64,000 nt of DNA from Nocardia aurea (GCF_003123685.1 NZ_QCYJ01000091.1:39693-103692); one strand, 5' to 3'; shown: positions 32,539 to 42,336, counted from the first letter of the stretch. Numbers and translations: made by a program. Notes: generated by a model from the sequence alone, not told the origin.

Positions 32539-34362
32539 ATGAGCACATCGCTGAACTTCGACGATACGACCGATTTCGACAACGCCACGCGCGGATTGAT
32601 CGCGGCACTGGAACCGGCGGTGATCAAGGCCGCCGACGGCCGGGTTATCTGGGACGGACAGGCCTACGATTTCCTCGACGGTGAATGCCCCCCGACCGCG
32701 AATCCCAGCCTCTGGCGGCAGGGCCAATTGTGCAACAAACAGGGTCTGTTCGAGGTCGCCGAAGGTATCTATCAGGTGCGCAACCTGGATCTGTCCAATA
32801 TGACGGTGATCGAGGGCGACAAAGGCGTCATCGTCATCGATCCGCTGATCTCGGCGGAGACCGCGGCCGCGGCGCTGGCCCTGTACCGGGAGAATCGCGG
32901 CGACCGGCCGGTGACCGGCGTCATCTACACCCACTCGCACGCCGACCATTTCGGCGGCGTCCGCGGTGTCATCCCACCGGGACACGTCGCGGTGCCGGTC
33001 CTCGCCCCCGAGGGATTCCTCGAACACGCCGTGAGCGAGAACGTCTACGCGGGCAACGCGATGACCCGGCGCGCGGTGTTCATGTACGGAGCCGGGCTGG
33101 GGAAGGGTCCCGACGGACAGATCGGCTGTGGTCTCGGCATGACCACCTCCCTGGGATCCGTCGGCCTGGTCCCGCCGACCGTGGACATCACCCACACCGG
33201 GCAGGAGGAAGTGATCGACGGGGTCCGCATCGTCTTCCAGTTGACCCCCGGCACCGAAGCGCCCGCCGAGATGAACTTCCTCTTCCCCGATCGCCGCGCG
33301 CTGTGCATGGCCGAGAACGCCACCCACAACATGCACAACATCGTCACGCTGCGCGGCGCGCTCGTGCGTGATTCACGCGTGTGGGCGGAGTATCTCGACG
33401 AGACGATCGGAATGTTCGCGGACGAGGCCGATGTCGCGTTCGCCTCGCACCACTGGCCGACCTGGGGGCGGGACAACTGGACGGCATGGCTCGCCGGACA
33501 GCGCGACATGTACGCCTACATGCACGATCAGACGCTGCGCCTGACCAACAGGGGCCTGACGGGTTCGGAGATCGCCGAGGAACTCACCTTCCCGTCCGCG
33601 CTGGAGAGCCTGTGGGCCAACCGCGGGTACTACGGATCGGCCAGCCACAACATCAAGGCCATCTATCAGCGCTACATGGGGTGGTTCGACGGCAATCCCG
33701 CGCATCTGTGGGAGCATCCCCCGGTTCCGCAGGCGCAGCGCTACGTCGCCGACTACGGCGGGATCGACGCCATCGTCGCCAAGGGCCGCGCCTACGCCGA
33801 CGACGGTGATCTGCGGTTCGCCGCGACGCTGCTCAACCACGCGGTTTTCGCCGAACCCGGCAACGACGACGCCAAGCGCGCACTGGCCGATGTGTACCAG
33901 CGCCTCGGCAGCGGGGCCGAGAACGGGACGTGGCGGAACTTCTACCTGGTCGGCGCCCACGAACTGCGCCACGGCACGACACCGACCGATATCAACACCA
34001 CCGGCCCCGAGATGATGGCGGCCCTGCCCGTCGACATGATCATCGATTCCCTCGCCGTCCGCATCGACGGTCCGCGCGCGGCGGATTCGCCGCTGACCAT
34101 GGATTGGGATCTCCTCGACGAGGGCAAGGTCATCCGGCTCACCCTGTCCAACGGCGCGCTCACCCACCGCGCGCACACCACCGCGGCTCCGCTGCGGGGC
34201 GCGGCCGATCTGACGCTGCACCTCACCAAGGAGCAACTACTCGAACTGCTGGTGGGCAAGGGACTCGACGGCATCGGCGTCGACGGTGATCCGGCGGTGT
34301 TGAAAACGCTGGTGGACCTGCTGGATACACCCGACCCGCAGTTCCCGATCGTCGTTCCCTGA
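32539..34362 (+). CDS. Alkyl sulfatase, metallo-beta-lactamase type (SdsA/BDS1-like)
   Basis: A 607-residue zinc hydrolase. The metallo-beta-lactamase motif THSHADHFGG puts His132, His134, Asp136 and His137 in the binuclear site; the CMAENATHNMHN segment adds Glu and His ligands, as in SdsA1. A helical dimerisation domain (about 380-500) and a C-terminal SCP2-like domain follow. It removes sulfate from primary or secondary alkyl sulfates, releasing an alcohol. No signal peptide is visible, so it should act in the cytoplasm, unlike secreted SdsA1. The ATG at 32539 has GAGGAA just upstream. The released sulfate could feed sulfur metabolism. Confidence 0.93.
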   Translation: MSTSLNFDDTTDFDNATRGLIAALEPAVIKAADGRVIWDGQAYDFLDGECPPTANPSLWRQGQLCNKQGLFEVAEGIYQVRNLDLSNMTVIEGDKGVIVIDPLISAETAAAALALYRENRGDRPVTGVIYTHSHADHFGGVRGVIPPGHVAVPVLAPEGFLEHAVSENVYAGNAMTRRAVFMYGAGLGKGPDGQIGCGLGMTTSLGSVGLVPPTVDITHTGQEEVIDGVRIVFQLTPGTEAPAEMNFLFPDRRALCMAENATHNMHNIVTLRGALVRDSRVWAEYLDETIGMFADEADVAFASHHWPTWGRDNWTAWLAGQRDMYAYMHDQTLRLTNRGLTGSEIAEELTFPSALESLWANRGYYGSASHNIKAIYQRYMGWFDGNPAHLWEHPPVPQAQRYVADYGGIDAIVAKGRAYADDGDLRFAATLLNHAVFAEPGNDDAKRALADVYQRLGSGAENGTWRNFYLVGAHELRHGTTPTDINTTGPEMMAALPVDMIIDSLAVRIDGPRAADSPLTMDWDLLDEGKVIRLTLSNGALTHRAHTTAAPLRGAADLTLHLTKEQLLELLVGKGLDGIGVDGDPAVLKTLVDLLDTPDPQFPIVVP

Positions 34363-34375
34363 CAACAAACGCACC

Positions 34376-34406
34376 GTGGCCCGGATCCTCGACGGATCCG
34401 GGCCAC
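34376..34406. terminator. Bidirectional terminator
   Basis: GTGGCCCGGATCC with its perfect complement and a five-base loop between convergent sulfatase and hydrolase genes. Confidence 0.8.
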
Positions 34407-34413
34407 GAGCGTG

Positions 34414-36204
34414 TCAGCCGAGCGGAATCTCCACGAAACACGCTGCGCCGTCGAAGGATCCGACGGTGATCGTCGCGTCGAGGATGTTGTCGGTCGAGTA
34501 GTGCGGGTCCATGCTGTCCACGACCGCCATCAGGCGGTGACCCGGAGACATGTCGTAGGCCGCGGCCTGCATTTCCCACACGGGGGTGGCGGGCAGCCCC
34601 GAGGAGACCGTCATCGGTTCGTGGGTGATCATCCGGCCCACCCCGTCGGCGTCGACATCGAGCAGATACACGATCACCGTCGCCGCGGATTCGGTGCTGT
34701 CGATGCCGAGCCGAACCCTCGGGATACCCCGGATGCGCCGGGAGGAGGCGAACGGTTCGGTCGACCACACCAGGGCGTGACCGCGGTCGATCTCGTCGAC
34801 CCGGTAGGCCTTAGGATTGCCCTCCCACTCCCGCTGCCCGGTGCTGAGAATCGCGTCCATGGCGACGATCTCGGGTTCCTTGCCCACCGAGAAACTGCGC
34901 CGCCACCCGGTGGTGTCGGCGGTGGCCTCGGGGAGCAGCGCGCCGTCACCGCTGCCGTGCGCACCGGTCAGGATCAGCGTCTCGGTATCGGTGGTGACCG
35001 CCGACCAGGACCGCTTCTGTTCGCGGCGGGCCGGTTCGATGATGACGTGGTCGCCGTTGTCGCCCGCCGGAGTCGTCACGTAGGTGAACATGACCTGGTT
35101 GGTGACCTCCGGCCAGGTGTCGACGCCGTTGTCCTCGTCCATGAGGTAGTGGTCGAGCCAGGCGTAGGCCTCACGCAGGGCCACGTTCGGGGTGAGGGAG
35201 GGAGCGATCAGGCCCGGCCCCTCCGGCACCGCGTGATCGCCGATCCACATGCTCAGATGCTTGGGGCCGGTCAACTTCTGGAAGGTTCGCAGCATCTGAT
35301 TCGGCGGGAAGAGGCCCTCGTGCCAGGTGTTGCAGAAGAAGGTCGGCACCGGACCCGCGCCGCCGACGTAGTTCTCCGGCGAGCGTTCCTCGCCCCATTC
35401 GACGACGGGATCCATATCGCCGCCCTCTTCGAACCTGGTGAGGATCTCGAGGGTGTCGGCGTCGAATTTGTCCGCGCGGTCGCCACCGGTGAGATCGAGC
35501 AGCGCGGCGACGGTCCTGGTGTGACGGGTTCCGTTGTCGTAGAGGCTGGTCGCCAGATTGCCCCAGGTGCTCAACGCGACGACCGCGTCGACCCGGTCGT
35601 CCTCGGCGGCGACCAGCTGGCTGATGCCGGAACCGTAGGACTCGCCGAAGAACGCGACCCGGCTGGGCGCGAGGGCCTCGATCGCGAAATCGAGCACCTT
35701 GCGTCCGTCTTCGCGGTCCAGCGGACCCGCGACGTCGACCGTGCCCTCCGAGGTGCCGATCCACGGCTTGTTCGTCCCGGGGAAGGTGGTCCAGCCGATG
35801 CCGCGCGGGGTGTAGGCCACCACGTGGTAGCCCTTCAGCGCGAGGGTGAGGTAGCCGTACTCGAACAGCGGCCAGCCGACCGGCGTCCATCCGGCGGGGA
35901 TGACGACCAGCGGACACGGCCGGGTGGTGATCTGCTGCAACATGTGCGCCGAGAGCCCGACACCGTTCGCGCCGGGAATGCGGTGGAATGTCGGGACGAC
36001 CATGTTCAGTGCCCGCTCCACGACGTCGCCGAGTTCGTCGGGCACCCGCCCTTCGGCACTGCGCGCCCGGACCGCGTCGACCAGGGTCGCGGCCATGCGC
36101 ACCGCCTCGGGCCGGACCGAACCGTCGGGGTCCCACATGCCGTGTTCGGAGATACGAGCGACCTGTTCGGCGGTGATTCCGATGCGGGAATCCTCTTGTG
36201 CCAA
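34414..36204 (-). CDS. CocE/NonD-type alpha/beta hydrolase (X-Pro dipeptidyl-peptidase-like)
   Basis: A 596-residue hydrolase. The nucleophile elbow GESYGSG places Ser189; an N-terminal helical part precedes the alpha/beta core (PLVVIPAGWTPVGWPL, YTPRGIGWTTFPG) and a C-terminal jelly-roll domain (about 430-596) matches the X-Pro dipeptidyl-peptidase C domain. Family enzymes cut esters or amides such as cocaine or acyl peptides. No signal peptide. The ATG follows AAGGAG. A run of eight T in the upstream region (around 36232-36239) is unusual here and may mark the promoter. The substrate is unknown. Confidence 0.88.
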   Translation of the reverse strand: MAQEDSRIGITAEQVARISEHGMWDPDGSVRPEAVRMAATLVDAVRARSAEGRVPDELGDVVERALNMVVPTFHRIPGANGVGLSAHMLQQITTRPCPLVVIPAGWTPVGWPLFEYGYLTLALKGYHVVAYTPRGIGWTTFPGTNKPWIGTSEGTVDVAGPLDREDGRKVLDFAIEALAPSRVAFFGESYGSGISQLVAAEDDRVDAVVALSTWGNLATSLYDNGTRHTRTVAALLDLTGGDRADKFDADTLEILTRFEEGGDMDPVVEWGEERSPENYVGGAGPVPTFFCNTWHEGLFPPNQMLRTFQKLTGPKHLSMWIGDHAVPEGPGLIAPSLTPNVALREAYAWLDHYLMDEDNGVDTWPEVTNQVMFTYVTTPAGDNGDHVIIEPARREQKRSWSAVTTDTETLILTGAHGSGDGALLPEATADTTGWRRSFSVGKEPEIVAMDAILSTGQREWEGNPKAYRVDEIDRGHALVWSTEPFASSRRIRGIPRVRLGIDSTESAATVIVYLLDVDADGVGRMITHEPMTVSSGLPATPVWEMQAAAYDMSPGHRLMAVVDSMDPHYSTDNILDATITVGSFDGAACFVEIPLG

Positions 36205-36439
36205 AACTATCTCCTTCCGTGACGTGCCAATGTTTTTTTTCGGTCTTCGTCAACGTGCGCCACTCGAAAGCCTGACATGGTCGAGAAAGGACCGCCCGCT
36301 GTTTCGATCGTGGGCGTATAACGATCTCGAATGGCTTTCGCCAGAACAATTTCGATGATTCCGGAGAATTGCCGAACCGACTCGAATTACGGAAATCGGG
36401 GGATATGAAACCGACGGCGCGCGCGTGATCCGCGGTGGA

Positions 36440-37168
36440 TCAATTCACGCCGGGCGCGGGCACCGGCGGCCGGACGATCGTCAGTTTCGCGCGGGCGCGC
36501 ACCTTGAATCCCAGGCTCTCGTACAGGCGTATCGCGGTGACATTCGAGGCGAGGGTGTGCAGGAACGGCCGCTCGCCGCGTTCCCCGATGCCCGCGCCCA
36601 CGGCACGGATCAGGCGCGAGGCGAAACCCCTGCCGCGGAATTCGGCGAGGGTGCACACAGCGCTGATCTCGGTCCAGCCCGGTGGGCGCAGTCGTTCTCC
36701 CGCCATCGCCACCAGCCTGCCGTCGATCCGCAGGCCCAGGTAAACGCCCATCTCTATCGTCCGTGGGAAGAACGGACCCGGTTCGGTACGGGCGATCAAT
36801 TCGAGCATCGCCGGAACGTCGTCGGCGGTGAGCACCTCGAGTTCGGGATCGTGGGCTACGCGCAGGGCGGTGCCGTCCATCTGTAGCGAGTCGAGTTCCT
36901 GGAGGACGGTCCAATCCGACGGCAGCGCGTAGCTCTCGCCGCGCAGGCCCGCGGTGCCGTCCGGTCCGAGGAATCCGGCCAGATCGGCCCAGTCCTCAGC
37001 CTCGGGCGCCGGCGGATGGGCGATGAATCCGGCGACCTGCGGGTCGTAGCGGATGATCCGGCCCGCTCGCTCGGCGAATCGGCGGTGCGCGCCGCGGAGC
37101 GAAGCCCCGACGGGATCGTCGAGCGGGTGCCCGGTGGTCTCGAGGTGGATGGTCCGCTCAGTGGTCAC
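36440..37168 (-). CDS. GNAT-family N-acetyltransferase
   Basis: A 242-residue protein. The N-terminal half is poorly conserved; the C-terminal GNAT domain (about 105-240) has the acetyl-CoA loop VCTLAEFRGRGFASRL (Q/RxxGxG/A type: FRGRGFA) and the late motif NVTAIRLYESLGFKVRAR. It resembles FR47-like acetyltransferases. Target unknown. The GTG follows GGAG. The 235-base region between it and the CocE gene holds no evident gene. Confidence 0.85.
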   Translation of the reverse strand: MTTERTIHLETTGHPLDDPVGASLRGAHRRFAERAGRIIRYDPQVAGFIAHPPAPEAEDWADLAGFLGPDGTAGLRGESYALPSDWTVLQELDSLQMDGTALRVAHDPELEVLTADDVPAMLELIARTEPGPFFPRTIEMGVYLGLRIDGRLVAMAGERLRPPGWTEISAVCTLAEFRGRGFASRLIRAVGAGIGERGERPFLHTLASNVTAIRLYESLGFKVRARAKLTIVRPPVPAPGVN

Positions 37169-37533
37169 CGCACTCCTCCACGTCGTCGCCCGAACCTACG
37201 AAGCTAGTCGACCGGAGGAACACGGGGCACCGGTTGCGCTCATCGCGATCCGTGGCAGCGGCGAGCACCCATCTCAGGAGGCTACGATCCGATTCTGCTC
37301 GGGGACAACGTATTTCCCCGCGATCGACCTGATTTCAACGGTTGACAGCCTCGTCGACGAGAACCGCGCCGGTGTCTTCGTCCGACAAAAGGCCAGGCGG
37401 AACGGGTCGGCGCGACACGACGACGCGTGCGATGACGCGGACCGCCCGGCAGCGGCCGCGAGAGCGGATCCCGGGAGGCGCGGATTCGCGCGTTGAGTGA
37501 CACAGCCTTCACGCAGCACAGAAACGGGAGACG
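37169..37533. other. Non-coding region upstream of the monooxygenase genes
   Basis: This 365-base stretch contains no convincing gene. It holds a TTGACA (37342-37347) that could be a -35 element for the monooxygenase operon, and the 12-base palindrome CTCGTCGACGAG at 37350-37361 just downstream of it, a candidate operator. I could not fit a known riboswitch. Confidence 0.4.
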
Positions 37534-38748
37534 ATGGCACCGAACCCACTCCATATCGGCGTCGCGCTCGACGGAGCAGGCTGGCATCCGGCCGCCTGGC
37601 GAGCGCCGAACTCACGTCCCGCCGAATTGTTCGGTCCCGGCTATTGGACCGATCTGGTCACCACCGCCGAACGCGGACTGCTCGACTTCGTGACCATCGA
37701 GGACACACTGACGATTCCCGGACCACCGCACACCCCGGCCGACGATGCCGTCGACCGTGTACGGGCCAGGATCGACGCCCACCTGATCGCGGCGCGCGTC
37801 GCGCCGGTCACGCGCCGGATCGGCCTGATACCCACGGTGACCACCACCCACACCGAACCGTTCCACGTCTCCACAGCGCTGGCCACGCTCGACTACACCT
37901 CGCTCGGCCGAGCGGGCTGGCAGGTACGGGTGTCGGGTACCGCGCAGGAGGCCGCGCATTTCGGGCGACGTACCGTGCCCGATCTCAGCGCCGCCGAACT
38001 GGGCGAAGCGCTGCGTTCGGGTGTCTATCCGGCCCACGTGCACGATCTGTTCGATGAAGCCGTGGACGCCGTCGAGGTGGTGCGCCGGCTGTGGGACAGC
38101 TGGGAGGACGACGCCGAGATCCGCGAGGTGTCGACCCGGCGCTTCATCGACCGCGACAAATTGCACTACATCGACTTCGAAGGCCGCTTCTTCAGCGTGC
38201 GCGGCCCCTCCATCACCCCGCGTCCGCCCCAGGGGCAGCCGGTGGTGACGGCGTTGGCCCATTCCCCGCTGGTCTACGAATTCGCCGCGCGCGTCGCGGA
38301 TGTGGTGTTCGTGACCCCGGGACGCGCGGCCGGGCCCGGCCACATCCTGGAACAGGTCGCGGCGGCCTCGGCGCGGGCCGAACGCGGCGGCGAACCGCTG
38401 CGGGTCTACCCCGATCTGGTCGTCTTCCTCGACACCGACGACGAATCGGGAGCACAGCGCCTGGCTCGTCTGGACGAACTCTCCGGAGGTGAGTTCTCCT
38501 CCGACGCCGCGATTTTCACCGGAAGCGCGGACGATCTCGCCGACCTCCTGCTCGAGTGGAGCGCACAGGGCGCGGACGGATTCCGGTTGCGCCCCGGCGT
38601 CGCCGTCGACGACCTGACCGCCATCACCGACCGACTCGTCCCCGTCCTCCAGCGGCGCGGCGCGTTCCGCGCCGACTACCCGGACGGGTCGCTGCGTTCG
38701 CTGCTCGGCCTGTCCGCCACCGCCCCCAACCGTTACACGACTGTCTGA
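37534..38748 (+). CDS. Luciferase-like FMN-dependent monooxygenase (NtaA/SnaA/DszA family)
   Basis: A 404-residue luciferase-like monooxygenase: HIGVALDGAGWHPAAWR at the N-terminus, DFVTIEDT, and PRPPQGQPVVTALAHS in the second half, as in NtaA/SnaA/DszA-type enzymes. These use reduced FMN supplied by a separate reductase to oxygenate substrates such as nitrilotriacetate, sulfones or antibiotics precursors. The ATG has GGGAG upstream. It is followed after 11 bases by a related monooxygenase, so the two are cotranscribed. The flavin reductase is not visible in the window. Confidence 0.85.
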   Translation: MAPNPLHIGVALDGAGWHPAAWRAPNSRPAELFGPGYWTDLVTTAERGLLDFVTIEDTLTIPGPPHTPADDAVDRVRARIDAHLIAARVAPVTRRIGLIPTVTTTHTEPFHVSTALATLDYTSLGRAGWQVRVSGTAQEAAHFGRRTVPDLSAAELGEALRSGVYPAHVHDLFDEAVDAVEVVRRLWDSWEDDAEIREVSTRRFIDRDKLHYIDFEGRFFSVRGPSITPRPPQGQPVVTALAHSPLVYEFAARVADVVFVTPGRAAGPGHILEQVAAASARAERGGEPLRVYPDLVVFLDTDDESGAQRLARLDELSGGEFSSDAAIFTGSADDLADLLLEWSAQGADGFRLRPGVAVDDLTAITDRLVPVLQRRGAFRADYPDGSLRSLLGLSATAPNRYTTV

Positions 38749-38759
38749 GCGAGGTCACC

Positions 38760-40127
38760 GTGAGCACCCCACGTAAGCAGGTCATCCTCGGCGCCTACCT
38801 CGGCGGCGTCAACCATCACACCGCCTGGTGGCATCCCGAGGCGGGCAGCCAGATCGATTTCAGCAGTTTCGAACACACCGCCAAGACCGCCGAACGCGGC
38901 AAATTCGATTTCTTCTTCCTGGCCGAGGGACTCATCCTGCGCGAACGCGCGGGCGAGATCTTCGACCAGGACATCATCGGCAGGCCCGACACCTTCACGG
39001 TGCTCGCCTCGATCGCCGCGGTCACCGAACATCTCGGACTCGCGGGCACCATCAACGCCACCTTCAACGAGCCGTACGAGCTGGCCCGCCAGCTCGCGAG
39101 CCTGGACCACCTGTCCGGCGGGCGGGCCGCCTGGAACGTGGTGACCTCCTTCGACGCGTTCACCGGCCAGAACTTCCGTCGCGGCGGCTTCCTCGATCCG
39201 GCCGACCGCTACGTGCGCGCCGAGGAGACGCTCGAGGCTGTTCGCGCCCTGTGGGATTCGTGGGACGCCGACGATATCGTCGCCGACAAGGATTCGGGCC
39301 GGTTCCTGGCCCGCGCCGATGCCGGGGCATTCGCCTTCCGCGGCAGCCAGTTCGACATCTCCGGCCGGTTCACGGTGCCGCGCAGTCCGCAGGGCAGGCC
39401 GGTGATCCTGCAGGCCGGCGTCTCGCCGCAGGGGCGCGATTTCGCCGCGGCCAACGCCGACGCCATCTTCTCCCCGTACGGCAAGCTGCCCGAGGCCGCG
39501 GACTTCTACCGCGACATCAAGGCGCGCGCCGTCGCCGCCGGACGCGCCGCCGACGACATCAAGATCCTGCCCTCGGCCAGTTTCGTCCTCGGCGACACCG
39601 AGGCCGACGCCGTCGAGAAGTACCACGCCGTCCGCAACGAGCAGGTCACCGGCCAGACCGCGCTGATCCTGCTGGAACAGATCTGGAATCGCGACCTGTC
39701 CGGCTACGACCCGGAGGGCCCGGTCCCCGATATCGACCCCGATCCCGAAGCCCCGCCGATCATCCGGGGTCGCGCCTTCGTCCACCAGGACCGATTCGCG
39801 ACGGTCGAGCGACTGCGCCAGGTCGCCGAGACGAAGAAGCTCACCCTGCGCGAGGTGGTCATCGACCAGTTCGAGCGCGGTCCGCTGGTCGGCACCGCGG
39901 CCCAGGTGGCCGAGAAGATCGACGCGTTCGTCCAGAACGACGGTTCCGACGGTTTCATTCTCGGATCGCATCTGGTGCCCACCGGATTGGACGAATTCGT
40001 CGACCAGGTGGTGCCGCTGCTCCAGGATCGTGGCGTCCTGCGCGCCGACTACGAAGGGACAACCCTGCGCGACAACCTCGGACTCCCCCGGGTCGGCTCG
40101 ACGGTCACCGTCTCGTCCGACGCCTGA
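38760..40127 (+). CDS. Luciferase-like FMN-dependent monooxygenase, NtaA-type
   Basis: A 455-residue protein of the NtaA/DszA family: N-terminal LGAYLGGVNHHTAWWHPEA, then FDFFFLAEGL, LSGGRAAWNVVTSFDAF and the signature SPQGRPVILQAGVSPQGRDFAA (split). Of the pair this is the longer canonical form. The GTG at 38760 follows GCGAGG. It may oxygenate a sulfur, nitrogen or carbon centre; desulfurisation or nitrogen scavenging are the best-known roles. Next gene is an epoxide-hydrolase-like enzyme 113 bases on. Confidence 0.88.
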   Translation: MSTPRKQVILGAYLGGVNHHTAWWHPEAGSQIDFSSFEHTAKTAERGKFDFFFLAEGLILRERAGEIFDQDIIGRPDTFTVLASIAAVTEHLGLAGTINATFNEPYELARQLASLDHLSGGRAAWNVVTSFDAFTGQNFRRGGFLDPADRYVRAEETLEAVRALWDSWDADDIVADKDSGRFLARADAGAFAFRGSQFDISGRFTVPRSPQGRPVILQAGVSPQGRDFAAANADAIFSPYGKLPEAADFYRDIKARAVAAGRAADDIKILPSASFVLGDTEADAVEKYHAVRNEQVTGQTALILLEQIWNRDLSGYDPEGPVPDIDPDPEAPPIIRGRAFVHQDRFATVERLRQVAETKKLTLREVVIDQFERGPLVGTAAQVAEKIDAFVQNDGSDGFILGSHLVPTGLDEFVDQVVPLLQDRGVLRADYEGTTLRDNLGLPRVGSTVTVSSDA

Positions 40128-40240
40128 GTTCGGCGGCGGCTCCGGGTATCGAATTCTCCGACGCACGGAGCCGCGACCGACCATTAGCCATACAGTTATC
40201 CGGACAGGTGTATACATTTCGGCCCGGGTGACATTAACCT

Positions 40241-41155
40241 GTGGGCGTGACAGCGACGACGCCGACACTGCGGCAGGCCGGGAAGCACCGATTCACCGTC
40301 TACGAGACACCCGCGGACAACGCGTCGGCCTACGCCCTGTTGCTCCACGGGTTCCCGCAGAGCGCGGCCTCGTGGACCGACGTGGCGCGACGGCTCGCGG
40401 CGGGGGGCGTCGCTTCGGCTGCCCCGGATCAACGGGGGTATTCGCCGACCGCGCGTCCTTCCGAGGTGGACGCGTACCGCCTCGGCGAATTGGTCGACGA
40501 CGTGCTCGGACTGTGCGCGACGCTGCCCGCCGAGCGGGTACACCTGGTCGGACACGATTGGGGCGCCGTCGTGGCCTGGGCCGTCGCGGCCGAGTATCCC
40601 GAACTCGTCGCGTCGCTGACCGCGGTCTCGGTCCCGCATCCCGCGGCGTTCGCCCATTCGATGGAACACGACCCGCGACAACGCGAACTGTCGCAGTACA
40701 TGACCTCGATAGACGACGGCAGCATCGACGCGGCACTCCTGCTCGCCGAGGGCGGGGCGGCATTGCGGCTGGCTTTCGGCGACGCGGTGCCCGCCGCGCT
40801 CGCGGATCGGCACATCGCGGTGCTGTCGGAGCCGGGAGCGATGACGGCGGCGCTGAACTGGTATCGCGCGAAGGGGTCGGATTGGGAACGGGTGCCCGCG
40901 GTCTCGGTGCCCACGACCTTCGTGTGGGGCGAGGAGGATATGGCGGTCACGAGGGAGGCCGCGCAACGATGTGGCGACTTCCTCACCGGTCACTATGAAT
41001 TCGTGCCGCTCACCGGCATCGGGCACTGGATTCCGGAGCAGGCCGCCGAAGCGCTGGCGTCGATGATCCTCTCTCGTATCGATGGTGCTCGCAGCGGGCC
41101 GACGACCGGAGAACAGGCGATGCCGACGACGCGAGGCGCGCCACCGGTTCGGTGA
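40241..41155 (+). CDS. Alpha/beta hydrolase, epoxide hydrolase/haloalkane dehalogenase type
   Basis: A 304-residue hydrolase with an Asp nucleophile: HGFPQSAASW oxyanion region (36-45), GHDWGA with Asp106, and the C-terminal GIGHW histidine. An Asp nucleophile followed by Trp (DWG) is typical of epoxide hydrolases and dehalogenases. There is no ribosome binding site before the GTG at 40241 or the alternative GTG at 40247. A TAACCT lies seven bases before the second, so a leaderless transcript is plausible. The last 25 residues are polar and may be a dispensable tail. It may act after the monooxygenases. Confidence 0.85.
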   Translation: MGVTATTPTLRQAGKHRFTVYETPADNASAYALLLHGFPQSAASWTDVARRLAAGGVASAAPDQRGYSPTARPSEVDAYRLGELVDDVLGLCATLPAERVHLVGHDWGAVVAWAVAAEYPELVASLTAVSVPHPAAFAHSMEHDPRQRELSQYMTSIDDGSIDAALLLAEGGAALRLAFGDAVPAALADRHIAVLSEPGAMTAALNWYRAKGSDWERVPAVSVPTTFVWGEEDMAVTREAAQRCGDFLTGHYEFVPLTGIGHWIPEQAAEALASMILSRIDGARSGPTTGEQAMPTTRGAPPVR

Positions 41156-41190
41156 CGCGCCATCGCCGCTGTCGTGCTGGAACGGAACAC

Positions 41191-42048
41191 TCACATCTTC
41201 GCGTGCCGGGCCCTGACGAAGTTGTAGACGCCATAGGTGATGATGCCCAGGCCCGCGACGACGAGCAGGAAGACACCGTAGGGCTGCGCGCCCAGGGTTT
41301 TCAACGCCCCGTCGAGCCCCGACGCCTCGTCCGGCTCCGATCGGGTGGTGGCGACGATCACGAGCACACCGATGCCGGCGATCGCGGTGCCCTTCGCGAT
41401 ATATCCGACGGTGCCGAGTTTGCGCGTCACCGAGCCGACGCTTCCCTCGAGATCCTTCACGAAGCGCTGGGTGGCGCCCTTGTACAGGTAGTAGCCGCCG
41501 ATCGCGATGATGGCCAAGGCGATCAGGACGAGGGCGATCGTGCCGGAGGTGCTCTGCATCATCCGGGCGGTGAGCCCGGAGTTCTGCTCGCCGCTGGATT
41601 TACCGCTGCCACGCGCGAACGAGATCGCGGAGACGGTGAAGACGAAGTACAGCACCGCCTCGCCGAACGCCTTGCCGCGGTGGAAGACCAGCGATTTCGT
41701 GCTGTCGGGACGAGGCTTCGACGAGCTGCCGACGACCGATTCGATCAGTCGCCACAGCCCGAGCGCCGCGAACGCGACAGCTCCCACCCACAGCACGACC
41801 CCACCGCCCGGCTTCTCCGCGAGTTCGGCCATGGCGCCGGACTGGTCCGCGGAATTGCCCTCGCCGCCGAACGCGAGCCTGATGGCGATGTAGCCCACGA
41901 GAAGGTGGACGATCCCGGTCATGATGAACCCCGCGCGGGCGAAGCGTTCGAAGGCGCTGTTGCGGGTCAACCGTCCGGCCGTCGCGGACACACCGGCTCG
42001 CGATGACGACGCCGTCGACGGTGCCGTGGATGCTGTGATTCGACTCAT
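41191..42048 (-). CDS. DUF1206 membrane protein
   Basis: A 285-residue protein with six transmembrane helices arranged as three related two-helix units, as known for DUF1206 (ARAGFIMTGIVHLLVGYIA; GKAFGEAVLYFVF; GTVGYIAKGTAIAGIGVLV). The N-terminal 25 residues are Ser/Thr/Ala-rich. The ATG at 42048 has GAGGAAAG close by. Function unknown. It is divergent from the furA-katG operon, which may be coincidental. Confidence 0.9.
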   Translation of the reverse strand: MSRITASTAPSTASSSRAGVSATAGRLTRNSAFERFARAGFIMTGIVHLLVGYIAIRLAFGGEGNSADQSGAMAELAEKPGGGVVLWVGAVAFAALGLWRLIESVVGSSSKPRPDSTKSLVFHRGKAFGEAVLYFVFTVSAISFARGSGKSSGEQNSGLTARMMQSTSGTIALVLIALAIIAIGGYYLYKGATQRFVKDLEGSVGSVTRKLGTVGYIAKGTAIAGIGVLVIVATTRSEPDEASGLDGALKTLGAQPYGVFLLVVAGLGIITYGVYNFVRARHAKM

Positions 42049-42300
42049 ATCGCTTTCCTCTGACAGGTAGCGGTGCCGGGAGGCACACCACACCCCACGT
42101 GGGGCTGTCGATGAGACAGCGGTCTCTCCGCTCGCTCCGGTCCCATCGACGTGAACGATCGGCGAATACCCGGGAACCTCACCTCGAAACCCGAACAGGC
42201 ACGCGGTGTTTCGATACGATCCGATCGGGCGTCGCACCGATGGATGAACCGGCGAGGACCGGGTATCCCCTTCTCTCCGAAAATTGAATCGGACAAACTC

Positions 42301-42330
42301 TTGACTCATTCCAGAAAAGCGAGTCATAGT
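42301..42330 (+). promoter_or_regulatory. furA promoter and FurA-type autoregulatory site
   Basis: TTGACT (42301-42306) and CATAGT (42325-42330) are spaced 18 bases. The stretch between, with ATTCCAGAAAAG, matches from memory the AT-rich conserved sequence upstream of mycobacterial furA where FurA binds. TGACTC and GAGTCA form an inverted repeat. The -10 ends six bases before the furA GTG, so transcription should start at the GTG itself, giving a leaderless mRNA. Confidence 0.75.
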
Positions 42331-42336
42331 GTCAGG

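Noticed and set aside
37245..37330. Possible riboswitch before the luciferase-like monooxygenases
   Set aside because: The GC-rich segment with GGCAGCGGCGAGCACCC resembled parts of SAM or cobalamin switches, but I could not fit the conserved core of any known class.
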